Below, in pieces: positions 50,029-61,799 of a stretch of 64,000 nucleotides of DNA. Position 1 is the stretch's first letter. The number at the start of each line of letters is the position of its first letter. The notes under the pieces are model-generated. The model ran no database searches. It was given only the letters and a program-made list of their open reading frames with translations, and was not told the origin of the DNA. The stretch is from positions 124,001 through 188,000 of the forward strand of contig NW_004457695.1 of NCBI RefSeq assembly GCF_000203815.1, given 5' to 3'. Origin of the DNA: Cavenderia fasciculata. Lineage: Eukaryota > Evosea > Eumycetozoa > Acytosteliales > Cavenderiaceae. Both the position numbers and the translations under genes were made by a program.

Positions 50029-50809
50029 TATTTTGTGTTTTTTTTTTGAACATACTATCCATTTGATTTCCAGATAATAAAGCCATTTGAGTTTTTAATA
50101 CAACAGCACCTTTTCTTGAACCCTTTAATGCTTTGGCAGGTTCTTTAATTTGAACCAATAATGATTTTAATGTTATTAATTGTTCTCCAGTTGGCATTAC
50201 AACTGGTGTCTAAAAAAGGGGGGGGGGGGGGGGGGTTAATCAATATAGTTGATATTTAATATTATTTCTTCTTTCATTACCTTTGGATCAATTGGTTTCA
50301 TTGTAGTATGAAAACCTTTTGATTGAGCAATAGAAGCAAGTGAAGAAAGACATTCAACCACTTTAACCATATTCTCTCCATGCCATAAATCATTCAATTG
50401 GAATCTTTTATGTTTTGGTACACCCAATTCTTCCATTGCTTCTAAAAAAAAGATAATATTTTCTTGTAATTTAAAGTCCTAAAAATAATACAATATTGTA
50501 TTAATAATCTATTCTATTCTATTCTCTCTCTCTAGTTTAGTTTGTGTTTTTACTTACAACAGTTGTACTTTCTTGAACTTTTGGAACACTGTCTGCCTGC
50601 AGGGAATTGGCCAAAAAACACAACACAATTCCACTCTTTAGGTTTAGTCGCAGATCACCTTTTAATTGAATCTGTAGGACAGACTCTATCCATTGTATTA
50701 CATTTTGTTCTGTACGTAGATAACTCTTTACTCGTTCATCTGTTATTTGATTGTAGTTGATTGCCAATGCAAAGTTGGATTTGGTTCCTTTTAATGCTGG
50801 TCTACTCAT
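47412..50809 (-). CDS. Rac-type GEF with CH, IQ, DH, PH and villin headpiece domains
   Basis: Six exons are inferred: 50558–50809, 50281–50478, 50056–50209, 49873–49953, 49701–49789 and 47412–49610. They join in frame to 990 residues. Domains: calponin homology at about 30–145 (NVIQWIESVL, LNLKSGIVLCFLAN, FLEAMEELGVPKHKRFQLND), an IQ motif near 215 (VVAFQKIWRGFKARRLY), DH at about 238–413 (IIQEIFQTEKDYVLKL, AFLIMPIQRVPRYNLLLADL), PH at about 425–535, a long Thr/Ser/Gln-rich linker with a Gln tract (47620–47690), and a C-terminal villin headpiece (YLTDEEFSKVFAMDIDQF, ending with a KKRDKSLL-type tail). DH-PH pairs activate Rho/Rac GTPases. CH and headpiece both bind F-actin, and IQ binds calmodulin. 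The protein should therefore couple Rac activation to actin filaments. Confidence 0.9.
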
Positions 50810-50955
50810 CTCTCTCTCTCTCTCTCTCTTTTGATTGTTTTTTTTTTGTTTTAGAGTTAAGGGGGGGAGGGGGGAATGATGAATTAAGCAACTATAACTA
50901 ATATATATATCTTGATTGATCTGATTGTTATCTATCTATTTATTATTTCTCCTCC

Positions 50956-50987
<32 letters not shown>

Positions 50988-51541
50988 TCTGTACACTGAT
51001 TATTGATCAAAGTATTTTGTGAGGATGATGTTGATTCTCTCTCTCTCTCTTTCTTTCTTAATTACAGATGTATAAATCTCTTTATGATAATAAGACAACC
51101 TGTTGTTATAATAGTCTCTCACTCTTTCGCACAAAAAAACATACAATACACACACACAACACTATTTGGGGTTTTGTTTAAATCATTCAAAAATTGGATG
51201 GTGATGAGATCGTCCTGCGATTATAATTTTTCACAAGAAAAGAAATGGGTTTTGATCAAAAAAAACAAAGTTGTTGTGTTTGTGTACAACAATCACCCGA
51301 TTGGGTGTGGTGGTGTACGATGGATGATCCATAGTCATCTTGACCATCCCAATTCGTCACCACTCAGTGTCTTTTACAACATTCGATGGTTATTATTATT
51401 AACCATTCCCCCGATCTTTTCAAGAGGATTTTCAAGATGTGCGAAACTAACAATCAAAAGTCGAATTGCAGATGCTACCCATTATTATTATTACTATGTA
51501 CTATTTATATATCTATATTTATAATTTATCGAATTTTGTTT
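50810..51541. other. intergenic, 5' flank of the RacGEF gene
   Basis: 732 bases with CT (50811–50830, 51035–51050), ATT (50957–50986) and poly-G runs. A 173-codon plus-strand open stretch (51003–51524) has no domain and repeat-like composition, so I do not call a gene. Confidence 0.5.
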
Positions 51542-52201
51542 TTAAAGTGACTTTGCAATCTCATCGGCGTCAGTCTTTAAAACAGATGGTGGAACGACGG
51601 CAATGGAAGGAGATGAAGTGGATGGAGCGGCAACAGCAGCTGGAGCAGCAGTAGTTGTTGTTCTCTTTGGTACTGGACAAGTACCAGTCTTACAATCTGA
51701 AGTTGATGATGATGATGAAGAAGAAGAGGTTGAAGGGATAAATGATTTGGTATGACATGATCCAGTTGTAGTATTGTTGCAATCCTTGACTGATAAACCC
51801 AAACCAACACCAGCACCAAAAATCATACATGTTCCAATAAATTTAAGCTTGCTGGCTGTTGTTGATTGTATCATGATAATTATGACAATGATGATGATGA
51901 TGATGATGATGAGGATGACGATGATAGTTAGTATAATAAACATATGATGTTGTGTCTCTCCCTTTTTCTCTCGTTATCTCTTCTCTCTCTCTCTATCTCT
52001 ATCTTCTCTTTGTATATGATACAAACTAACTAATAATAAACCCAAAGGAGCCAAAGCACCGATAGTAGTCTTCTTTAATACATTTTCGACACATTGTTCA
52101 GTTCTTTCGATAAACTTTACATCATCCTTTGAACGAATGACAGGTGTCTTTTCTACAACCTTTTCAGCAGCAGTAGTTGGTGGTTTCTTATTATCTGACA
52201 T
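51542..52201 (-). CDS. micos10: Mic10-like MICOS subunit with a C-terminal extension
   Basis: Exons 52027–52201 and 51542–51855 join in frame to 162 residues. After a Lys/Glu-rich start comes FIERTEQCVENVLKKTTIGA, a first membrane segment (ALAPLGLLLV), then a short loop and a second segment with glycine motif (CMIFGAGVGLGLSVKDC). The order of a conserved Cys helix, a first segment and a second Gly-x-Gly-x-Gly segment followed by a Cys or Asn-Cys is that of Mic10, which bends the inner mitochondrial membrane at cristae junctions. Known Mic10 proteins are about 80–100 residues. Here a Ser/Thr/Pro/Ala-rich tail of about 70 residues is added, with DCKTGTC in it. The exact intron boundary has one alternative (donor GTATCA), changing one residue. 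Without the splice the two halves look like separate short proteins. Confidence 0.7.
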
Positions 52202-52559
52202 CTTTGTCTTCTCTTTTAATCTCTATATATTTATGTGTTAAATTAATGCAAAGAGTGATGATCAATATGACCGTCAGACCAATGAAAAAAAAAAATAAAA
52301 ATAATGAAAAAAAAATTGAACAAGCCCAATTCAAACCAAAACCTGGAGATAGATGCAATTGGATTGATTGATTGATTGATTGGACTTTTTGAATGGAATG
52401 GGATTGGTATTTATAATTTAATTTAATTAATTAATTATCATTTCTTCACAACTTTTTATTATTTCCATTTTTCGATATAATACTACTATACTTTCCTTTC
52501 TTTTGTTTTATTATTAAATGATTTGATTTCTCTTTTTCTTTTTTCCTTTTTTTTTTTTT
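52202..52559. other. intergenic, 5' flank of the Mic10-like gene
   Basis: 358 bases, AT-rich, with GATT repeats (52360–52381) and homopolymer A and T runs. No coding character or RNA gene is seen. Confidence 0.5.
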
Positions 52560-55023
52560 TTATATATTATTATGAGAATGAATAAAGTGCTTTATGAAAT
52601 CAGCCTTCTTTTTAACAATGGTAGCATCAGTTGATTGTTGTACTAGAGCTGAATTGGTTGGGGATGGTCTAAGGAGAACAGTTGAAAATACAATGGCTAG
52701 CTTGTCGGCAGAGAGAGAGTTTTGGTCGTGGTGTGACAAGACCTCTGTCAGGAATGAAATTAAATAGAAAAATACGTTGTAGTTTACAGATGGCAGGTGA
52801 GATACGAGAGTTTTACAGGAGAGAACGGCAGAGGAACCATCTAGTGCTTGTTGGTAGAGAGTGAATGGAATGACGGGGTCGCACAATGCTTCGAGGAAGC
52901 GAATGATTACCTCGGCCATCGAGTGATTGCTAAATGCTGGGAACGGTGTGCCAGTGTCGAGACACTCTTTGATCTGTTCAATCTCTTTAGAGACACCCGA
53001 CACGATAAACAAGTTCTCTTCGGCCATACCGTTGTTTGAGTAGAGCGAGTCGACCATTCTCCACAGTTCCTTGGGTATCGATAGTTTCTTTTGTTCGACG
53101 GGCATGGGTTGGGTGCCGACGAGTGGACCTTGGTATCGCACGAGGTTCTCGAGGGTGTTGCCAAAACATGTTGGTTTCCAAGACCCCATAATCGAGATAA
53201 AGTAGTCTTTACCATTCTCGAGATGGAGGATGAGAATGTCGTCCATTGTTTCATTGGCCACATTGAATGCATACGAGGTGGTGCTGTCGACATAGACAGT
53301 CAACTCGATCGTAATCTTTTCCTTGGGCAACATGATCCCCGCAAACGGCGATATCTTGAGCCACGGCTTGCATAGAATCTTTTCGTTGAGTTTGGGGATA
53401 AACTTGAATCGCGCAATCACCTGACCGACATTTTCGAGCACAATCGTTCTCGTAACAGGTACCATAAACTTGACGCTCTCAAAGTCAATCAAATTAGTCG
53501 AAATGGTTGCGTCGGGCATACTGTCATTCTCCTTTTTATCGAGTTCTTTGACAATCTCTTGATAGATGCGATTCTTTACTTCGGGAATGACAGCTCTCAC
53601 CTTGATGATAAACGATCCCGACACTGGACGATGGTCAGATGAAAGTAGCTCGTGACGACGATACGTCAAAATACCCACATTCTCAGCCGTCTTTGATGTC
53701 TTCCAGAGCACACGATCACACCATGCCGGTGTACGTTTCTTTTCGCTAGAGTCGTATACATCAGTGCCTGCATCGTATTTATAGGTTGGTGCAAAGCTAA
53801 TTGGAGGTTCTTGGAATCCTTCAAATGCTGCACCCGATTTCATTTGTTGATACAATTGATCGTGTAAAAATAAACTATAAAAATCTTTCTTTTTAATCTT
53901 TTCCTTTACTTCTGCATCTGGTAAAGGTATACGATAATTTAAATCTCCTATCCAAAATAATTGACTGTAAAATAGAAACAGAAAAAAGTTAATAAATAAA
54001 TAAATCAATAAATAAATTCTATCTCTTCTTTTTTCTTTTTTTTTCTTTTTTTCTATTTCTTACTCATGATCAAACATTGTAATAATATTATTATCTTCAA
54101 CAACAAATTTAATATTTTTGGCGATATCTTTCATATCTTGATTTCTTCTAAGTATATTTTCGAGATGAGCATTGAGATGACTATTTAATATACAGATGGA
54201 AGTGTTGTAGAATTTGAAACGAATAGCAACACCACCCTTATTTCCCATCATACCCATGATACCGACGGTTGCAATATCACTTCTTTCCATTGTTATATGT
54301 TGACGATGTTCCTTTTTGACATAGACACATAGCAGGATACCCACTAGTTGTCTACTCATAATCTTTACGTATTCATTTGAAATGGATTCCAATATTTTCT
54401 GTTCCCATGGCAGTGATCGAGTAGTGTCACCAAGCAAGAGTGCTTCTGCAGTCAAATCCAGCTCTTGGAATCCAATTGCATATATATCTGGTTGAAGAGG
54501 CATGGCAGGATCACATAACCATGGATCCAATGGTTCCTGTGGTTTCTTGCCATTGACATTCCACGTTCCCAAAAAGATGGTCATGTTTTTCTTTTCCGTA
54601 TATAAGTGTTCTCTCTCTTTGAGTTTGTTTGCAATCCATTGTCCGTTGACATCAACCGATCTATATGAACCGTCAGGTATACCTTGTTTATGATGTGATA
54701 ATCCTGCCAATGATTCATTCACTGATGCATTTGATACTCCTACATCTAAATGAAGGAGGAGGAGGAAGAGGAGGAGGATTAAAAAAAAAAAAACAAAAAA
54801 GTTAATAAATGTTATGATGTTGTCTCCTCTTGTTTGTATCATTTTTTTTGTTTTTACCTTCTTGGTCATTGGTAGCTCCACCACTACTGACAGTTGATGG
54901 TGCAGCATTAGTTGTAGCTGTAGTAGCTGCAGCAGTTGTAGCTGTAGTTGTAGTAGAGGTGGTCGAAGTAGAAGTTGTTGTTATAACTGGTGGGACGATA
55001 TTATTGTTATCTGTACTATCCAT
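52560..55023 (-). CDS. OCRL/INPP5B-like inositol polyphosphate 5-phosphatase
   Basis: Exons 54858–55023, 54064–54745 and 52560–53964 join in frame to 750 residues, close to the Dictyostelium OCRL homologue Dd5P4 (about 790). A Thr/Ala-rich N-terminus precedes the phosphatase domain at about 85–390, with all motifs: FLGTWNVNGKKP, GFQELDL, the metal and phosphate site FWIGDLNYR, TPAWCDRVLW and SDHRPVSG. An ASH-type beta domain follows at about 410–530, then a RhoGAP-like domain to the end. The expected Arg finger position reads LFIVSG instead of a GxxRxSG form, so the GAP part is probably not catalytic by the usual mechanism. The enzyme should remove the 5-phosphate from PI(4,5)P2 and PI(3,4,5)P3 on endosomes and the contractile vacuole, as known for the family. 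Confidence 0.92.
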
Positions 55024-55065
55024 GACATGAATATATATATATATTGTATGATGCTATTCCTTTGC

Positions 55066-55111
<46 letters not shown>

Positions 55112-55810
55112 CGTTGTTGTTAATATATTGTTGCTATTATTTGTTATTGTTGATCAGAAATATCAAATAGTATAGTATTACAGTATAGTATAACAAAGAA
55201 GTTGTTGTTGAACAATCACTCTTGATTTACTCGTTGTTGTAGTTGTTGTTGTTGTACTATTTATCTATTCCTCTTGTTTCAATATATGTATAATGAATGA
55301 ATGATACCACTCCTATTAAAAGTGATATACTACACAAATAATAAGAGAGAGAGAGGGAGAGAGAGAAGGGTATGAAAATTAAATGATTGCAATGTAATAA
55401 CTTTTACTTTTACTGCCGACCCAGTTGGTGAGGTAGGTCATAGTGACAAAAAAAAAAAATAAAAAAAAAAAGAAAAATCGCTGGAATCATTATAGATCAA
55501 TCAACCAATTTTATATATATATTATTAATATAAACAATAATATTTATAACTAGTTTAATTTATCTAAAAATTTCAAAATGTATTTTTAGAAATCAAAAAA
55601 AAAAATAACATAGTTTTTTGTGAAATAATAATAAAAAAAATGACCAATTAATACAGATATTTGTTATCATTGAAAGATTGGAACTTTTAAAAAATATTGG
55701 ATATGTTCCCCTTTTATATAAAAATATATATTAACACCAAATTTTTGATTAATATAATAATAATACGGCACCCTGTAATATTCTTTTTATTTTTTCCTTT
55801 TCTTTTTGCA
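55024..55810. other. intergenic between the 5-phosphatase and family copy 3
   Basis: 787 bases. It contains GTT runs (55065–55111), GA runs and A-rich sequence. The last 69 bases (55742–55810) match the leader of family copy 2. No gene is seen; it must contain the 5-phosphatase promoter. Confidence 0.5.
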
Positions 55811-58457
55811 ATGACAGCTCTGCACCGATTAATTTCAATAGTTTTGTGTCGTAACATAGTAACAAGTAGATTGATATTCAATTATGTATATCGGTTGAAT
55901 AGATATCAACTAGATTGTATTTATTATCCTCACTATAGATTGGATAACTATGACTTTGTGAAAGATGACTTCAAATATTTCGCAAGAGAGACACTATACA
56001 GAAAACCATACAACATCAAACACATAGCATTGGATAGAATAACACCGTCGAGTGCAAAGAATAGTATTCAATCGTATCGATGGTTGGATGGCATCAAAGA
56101 TAATATCTATCTGCAAGCTAGATTCGGTTTCAAATCAACTCTTATCGATAGTTTGTTGAAATTGGAGCAACAATATAGTCGTTATATTTGGTTTGATAAA
56201 AAGAATAATGATAATCTTCAACAACAACAACAACAACAACAAGAAAGTGGTGATAATAATAATAATTATAATAATAATAATAATGATAAAGTGGAGAAGA
56301 TTGGATTTGTACCAAATCTATTCAAGATAATAGAGAATGCATGTATTGGTGAACGAGTAGATATAGTTGAATACATCTATCACAGATACCATCGACACCT
56401 TCCAGAGGTAATAATGTACATCTATCAATCATCGATCATTCACGGACCACTGAAATCATTTCTGTTCATCTATCACCTTCATCCCGATCAATCATACATT
56501 CGAGAGATAACCAACTATGCAAGATTTATCGATCAAGATGTATTGTTGTATTGTTTATCTAATTTTGGTATACCTTCTTTTGGTGATCAACAAGGAGTAT
56601 ATAGATACAAACACCAACCTCCTAGTTGGTATTATACATCACCTAGTTATGATGTTGATAATATTAAAATATCTGATATCATCATTGATACTTGTCAATC
56701 TCTTCATAATAATAATAATTATAATGATATTTACAACATTGACACATATCGAGTGGATGTTGTTCAATATTTACACAGCATTGGAAAGTCTAATTTTTGG
56801 GCAGTCCGTGACGCAGCAAAACTAAATAACTTTGAAACATACAAATACCTAAATTCTGTTCATCGAGAACAGGTCTGTGACTCACTCGACACGATATTTC
56901 CATTTATAACACTCGAGTGTTTTAAAATAGTATTGGAAGCTCATTTAAAAGATTCAATCCGACCCAGTTTAATTGGTAATTCCATCCCAAAAGAATTTAT
57001 CAAGAATATAATATCAAGATAGATCTATTGGAATATCTAATCAATCAATTTCCAAGACACCCATTCTATTTCGATCTTTGGCAATCAGTTCGTGCTCAAG
57101 ATCACTCGATGGAGATTGCTAAACTTTTAATATCAAATTTCGAATTTAATAATAATATAAATAATAATAATAATAATAATAATAATCATAATCAAAATAA
57201 TAACAATAATATAAATGATCTTCATTTCATAATAGATTGGGCTCGGATTAACTTTAAGGATTTCAACAAAGAAACAATGATCTATTTATTAAAAAAAGCA
57301 ATAGAATACAAATCAATTGGAATATCAATATACAACCCATTAGAAGAGGAAAGGATATATTTGAAAAGGGGCTGATATCGAAATGATAGAATTAATTTAT
57401 CAACTATTTCCTTCTCCTCCTTGTGTTTGGAAACATATATCAAAATGCATCAACTCGGTGGAAATGTATCATTGGTTCAAGAGTCATGATATAAAGTTGA
57501 ATGGTTGGTAAACAATGCACTGAGATCACACAACAAAGAGATGATTCAGTTTTTATTTGCGCCAGATATACAAAATGTACATTGTGATACAAATACTTCA
57601 AATTGCTACTTTGCAAGATTTGTCCAAGACAAGGAACCCAAATTGGAAGATGTAACATTTTTCTATCAAATACTTTTCAAATGTTATAAATACAACTATA
57701 ATGCACCTCTCGAACCAAATCAACAAGAATATGCAGACACTGCCGATCAAATAATAGCAAGAACAATCATTTTAAAAAGTTGGATAGAATATTTCTACAC
57801 ACACTTTCAATACGATACATTGAAATATCTTTTGGATCAACTACACATTATAGATAGAAATATCTATCTCGGATATATCATATGGCGTTTGCCATTGTAT
57901 GAACATCTATCATTGGTACCATACCTCGCTGATGAATATATATCGAGTTCAGAGGCAAGGAAAGAAGGTGTTCCATATAATGATCATTTTAAGTCGGTAG
58001 TTGGCAAAGATAATAATCCTTTTGAAGGCCGACATTTAACGAGTAAGGATGAAATGGAAAGAGATCATCCAATGAAGAACTTTAATACCAACAAAACATC
58101 AATAATTGACAACAAATACAAAGATCAAGTCGTGCTACTTCATGATTCAATAGTCAGACAAATCAAAACAGAATACTTTATCAAATCACATTGTACCAAA
58201 GATAATGATCACAAAGATATGTTGGATAGTATTATTTGGCAATACGAGGATGGATATCCATTTGAAAACAGTCACAAACGATCATTACAACATGGATACT
58301 TGTTAGATTCTATCGATACAACACAACAACACCAACAAACAACAACAACAACAATGATGATCAATATGAATTGACCAACGATCTTTTAAAAGGACTATTC
58401 TTTAAAAGTTTAGCATATTCCAATCACATCTATAACCTATTGAGTAATAATAAGTAA
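55811..58457 (+). pseudogene. broken copy 3 of the multicopy ankyrin-like family
   Basis: Same start (MTALHRLISIVL) and same leader as copy 2, on the opposite strand. The frame is intact for about 400 codons, then stops at 57020 where copies 1 and 2 read ISRSRIDLLEYL, so a few bases are missing. Further frame changes are seen near 57372 (after ERIYLKRG), near 57500 (before NNALRSHNKEMIQF) and near 58300 (after SLQHGY, where copies 1 and 2 read IDIVRFYRY). All other family segments are present in order down to NHIYNLLS, and the nucleotide match to copy 2 remains high, so inactivation is recent. A shortened product of about 400 residues could still be made from the first part. Confidence 0.85.
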
Positions 58458-58556
58458 TAATAATGATAATAAACTATAAAACTTGCAACAATATTTCATA
58501 TTATTGCTTATAATATTATTCTATTCTCCTAGTTATTAATCCCTATAGCTTTGAAG

Positions 58557-58860
58557 TTAAATTTTCAATACTTTGTCAAATTGGATATCTTTACTTTTCC
58601 TAACTAGTTTGTCATTCAATAGAATCTGAGGGTAGAAAAGATAACCATGACAAAGAATACCCCAATGAGGTACATATTGTTGATAGTCTCCATAAGGGTA
58701 CTGGTTAACATTTACTTGAATTGTTTGAAGATTAAATGTATTTGTATCATTAGCAGTGTCACCTTTTATCTCTTCTCCTTCCTCTCTCTAATCCAAATCG
58801 ATTTACCATTCTTTGATATATCTTCTTTTTCCTGTTCTTTGATTAGATCTAGGAATGTTC
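58557..58860 (-). pseudogene. coding-like remnant, C-terminal end of an unknown protein
   Basis: The minus strand has an open frame of 77 codons without a Met from 58787 to a TAA at 58557, with natural composition (VNQYPYGDYQQYVPHWGILC, then HGYLFYPQILL). Just upstream, in another frame, LDLIKEQEKEDISKNGKSIW reads well (about 58790–58855), joined by a purine repeat where a one-base slip would shift the frame. It looks like the end of a real gene whose 5' part is gone. Family not recognised. Confidence 0.4.
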
Positions 58861-59101
58861 AAGTATTTCATTACTTATTCTTGATGGATGATTACCCAAT
58901 AATTCTTTTTTAATTTTAGAAAGAAATATTAATACTATCTGTATCACCCTATAATTATCTGAATAAAGTAAAGTAAAGTAAAGTAAAGTGGCTTGTCTCT
59001 CTGCTCTGTGCAGACTAAAGTTGCGAAATAAAAAATTATTATTTATTATTATTTTATTATTATAATTATAATTATTATTAAAATTGTTATGGTTACTACT
59101 G

Positions 59102-59757
59102 TCAACTATTTTGTTTATTATTATTATTAATTGGATTAATAGTATTATTATTAAAATTTGTTGAAATGGTGAAATGTTTATAGGTTTCAAGATCATTTTG
59201 AATCGATTGTGTCTTTGAATTGAATAGATCGATGGTTTCACTACCGAGGAATAGGTGGAGAGGTGGAGAGGGTTGTTTCGATATGTCGATAAGTATGTTC
59301 ATTGCCTTTTCAGGGTCACCTGGGAACTCCCAGTTTGGTATGTTGTTGATTGCCTCTTGCACGTTGCTATAGACACTTGGAGGTGCATCATCCTTGGTCT
59401 TTGTGACACAAGTAGAACTCTTTAGCGATGTTAAAAAGTATCCTGGTTTGACACAGGTTACGTATACACCGAGTGGTTTCATCTCGAGGTACAATGATTC
59501 ACTAACTGCTTCCATTGCAAATTTAGTGGCACTGTATGGTGAACTGCCAGCCGACAGATTCAATATACCAGCAATCGATGATATATTGTATACTCTAGAT
59601 CCATATCTACTAGATTTCGTATACTCTCTTAGATGAGGTAATGTCGCTCTCAATACATTCAACATACCAAAGAAATTAATATCAAATATCTTTCTATATT
59701 CATCGTCACTTGTTTCTTCCTAAATATGAATTATAGGTGGTTAGGGAGGGTTAGTCA

Positions 59758-59815
<58 letters not shown>

Positions 59816-60179
59816 TTGATGATTGCTATTTTAAGTTATAACTTGGGTTACATACAACTGAACCAATATGAAGATAACCAGCATTATTTACAACTACATC
59901 TAATCTACCAAATTGTTGGATGGTTTGTGATACCGATGATGCTACCGATGCTTCATTACCAAGGTCTACTTCAACAATCAATAGTTGGTTATTGATAATG
60001 TCATCAGTAATTGGTGATAGTAGAGTGGTTTGATGATCATTTTGAATCTTTTCTTTGAGTGATTGACTGTTACGAGTGGTGACTGCGACACAATCACCTT
60101 GTCTTAGTAATAGTCTTGTCAAAACATATCCAAATCCTGTTGATCCTCCTGTTATATACCATACTCTTTTATCACTCAT
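59102..60179 (-). CDS. short-chain dehydrogenase/reductase
   Basis: Exons 59856–60179 and 59102–59719 join in frame to 313 residues. The classical SDR pattern is complete: cofactor loop TGGSTGFG near residue 11, DVVVNNAG at about 97–104, catalytic Ser in VYNISSIAG, and YSATK with catalytic Tyr and Lys. The YSATKFAMEAVSESLYLEM stretch and VKPGYFLTSL are typical of the subgroup related to retinol or 17-beta-hydroxysteroid dehydrogenases and bacterial oxidoreductases of the same type. The substrate cannot be read from the sequence. The Asn-rich tail (NNNTINPINNNNK) is a dictyostelid addition. The intron carries a long GAT microsatellite. An in-frame Met 21 codons upstream (60242) exists, but the family start MSDKRVWYITGG is preferred. 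Confidence 0.92.
59757..59815. repeat. GAT microsatellite in the SDR intron
   Basis: About 19 GAT units inside the intron 59720–59855 of the short-chain dehydrogenase gene. Confidence 0.95.
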
Positions 60180-60547
60180 TCTTCTCTCTATTTTCTGATA
60201 TAGTTTTAAATGTGAAGATGAACAGCAGTAAGGACCTGTCATAATTGAATTAATTTAACAATTGTGTGTTGCTGCGACTTCATTTTCGAATTGTTTGGTG
60301 GAAGGTGTTCTATGGAAGAATATAACAAATTCTTCCTGAATGAATGAAGTCCATCATATAGTATATTACAACAAATATCTTTCTCTTGAATTTTGTTAAT
60401 GACGACCAACATCCAAACAGCGCTGTTGATCGACCAATCCTGTGATCAAGATCTAATTCTAATAATAGCAATGTGGCGCCTTGGATTTTTTCTTTCGGCT
60501 TGACTTTTGACCTCTTCAAAGAGTTTGTAGGTCATTCACTCTAGTCA
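60180..60547. promoter_or_regulatory. bidirectional promoter region
   Basis: 368 bases between the divergent dehydrogenase and Cys-rich protein genes. Less AT-rich than other intergenic DNA (60400–60540). No coding domain or RNA gene is recognised. Confidence 0.45.
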
Positions 60548-61760
60548 ATGAAAATGAAGATAATAACATCGAGTATTGTAGTATTACTACTTGTCTGCCT
60601 GTCGTCATTTGTACATTCAGAGGAATGTAAAAATGCATACAATGAATATGTTTGTGTAGAGATTGATCAATTTTGTGGAAACTCAACCTCAACAATCAAT
60701 TATAATTGGTAAGTAGTATTAAAAGAGATAGATGAATGATTTATTAATTGACTCTTCTCTCTCTCTCTCTCTCTATAGTAAATACGGATTATATTGTGAT
60801 GATGAAACATCAACATGTCAGAGAACAGTTGCACTTAATGGTAGTTGTACTACATCGGAACAATGTTCTAGTCAATACGAATGTTATGACGGTGAATGCA
60901 TAGAGATTGATTATCTTCAATTTGGTGAAACTTGTAAAGAGTCATTTGAATGCAATGGAAAGTTGGAATGCAATAATGGTACATGTACAAACATTTATGG
61001 TTTAAACAATTGTACATTTAATAGTGATTGTCCATACGAACAATATTGTTTGTCTGGCAAGTGTGCTGTTCGTACTGCTGATGGATCAACATGCACAGAC
61101 ACATTACAGTGTATGCCACAATCATCTTGTTTCAATGCAACTGTTGGTGTAGATACACCGATATGCAAACCATTCTATTCACAAGCACTCGATTCACCAT
61201 GCAGCCTCGATATGGAGTGTGACGAATCATTGGGTCTAAAGTGTATCAACGATACCTGTCAAATAGACCCAATTCAACTCAGCCCGGCCAGCTTTAATTG
61301 CAATTCCACTGCATCGGTCGCTCAAAATGAAACTTGTTTCTACTATGAAATGTGTGTTTGTTCGGCCGAGGCTACAGCCACATGTCAAGTGCAATCACCA
61401 GTCACTACAGACCAAGTCAAAAAGTGTGGTGCCCCCTCCAAGGCTCATTACCAATGCATGGCCACCAACAAGTGTCTTTCTACAGGACAGATGCCATCAT
61501 CTTGCGAAATTTCAAAGTGTGGTCAAACCTATTGTGATCTCAAAGTTAATTGCGATCAATATTCACTCTTTTACTCCTCTCCGTCATGTAGCGGAGAACC
61601 AAACTCATATCCAAACTATATTGCTCAAATGTGTATCGAACTTGGATATGGATATGGTAATTTTACACCTCCAGCATCGTCTATTGCCAATTCTCTCTCC
61701 TCATCTATTACAATTAAATTAACTTTTGTACTATTCTCATTAATAGTATTCTTACTTTAA
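60548..61760 (+). CDS. secreted Cys-rich protein, probably GPI-anchored
   Basis: Exons 60548–60708 and 60779–61760 join in frame to 380 residues. An N-terminal signal peptide (IITSSIVVLLLVCLSSFVHS) is followed by repeated Cys modules of the Dickkopf/EB-like kind seen in dictyostelid surface proteins (CTTSEQCSSQYECYDGEC, CKESFECNGKLECNNGTC, CTFNSDCPYEQYCLSGKC, CSLDMECDESLGLKC). The C-terminus has small residues, then a hydrophobic tail to the last residue (LTFVLFSLIVFLL), a GPI-attachment layout. Many N-glycosylation sites (NGS, NGT, NCT, NDT). It should be displayed on the plasma membrane, where adhesion or recognition is a guess. The 3' end is only 39 bases from the convergent P450 gene. Confidence 0.87.
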
Positions 61761-61799
61761 AAAATAAATAAAATCAATTAATTAAATAATTTATATTTA

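Noticed and set aside
51003-51524. 173-codon open frame between the RacGEF and Mic10-like genes
   Set aside because: Composition follows CT and TA repeats, no domain or plausible splice partner, and it overlaps promoter-like sequence.
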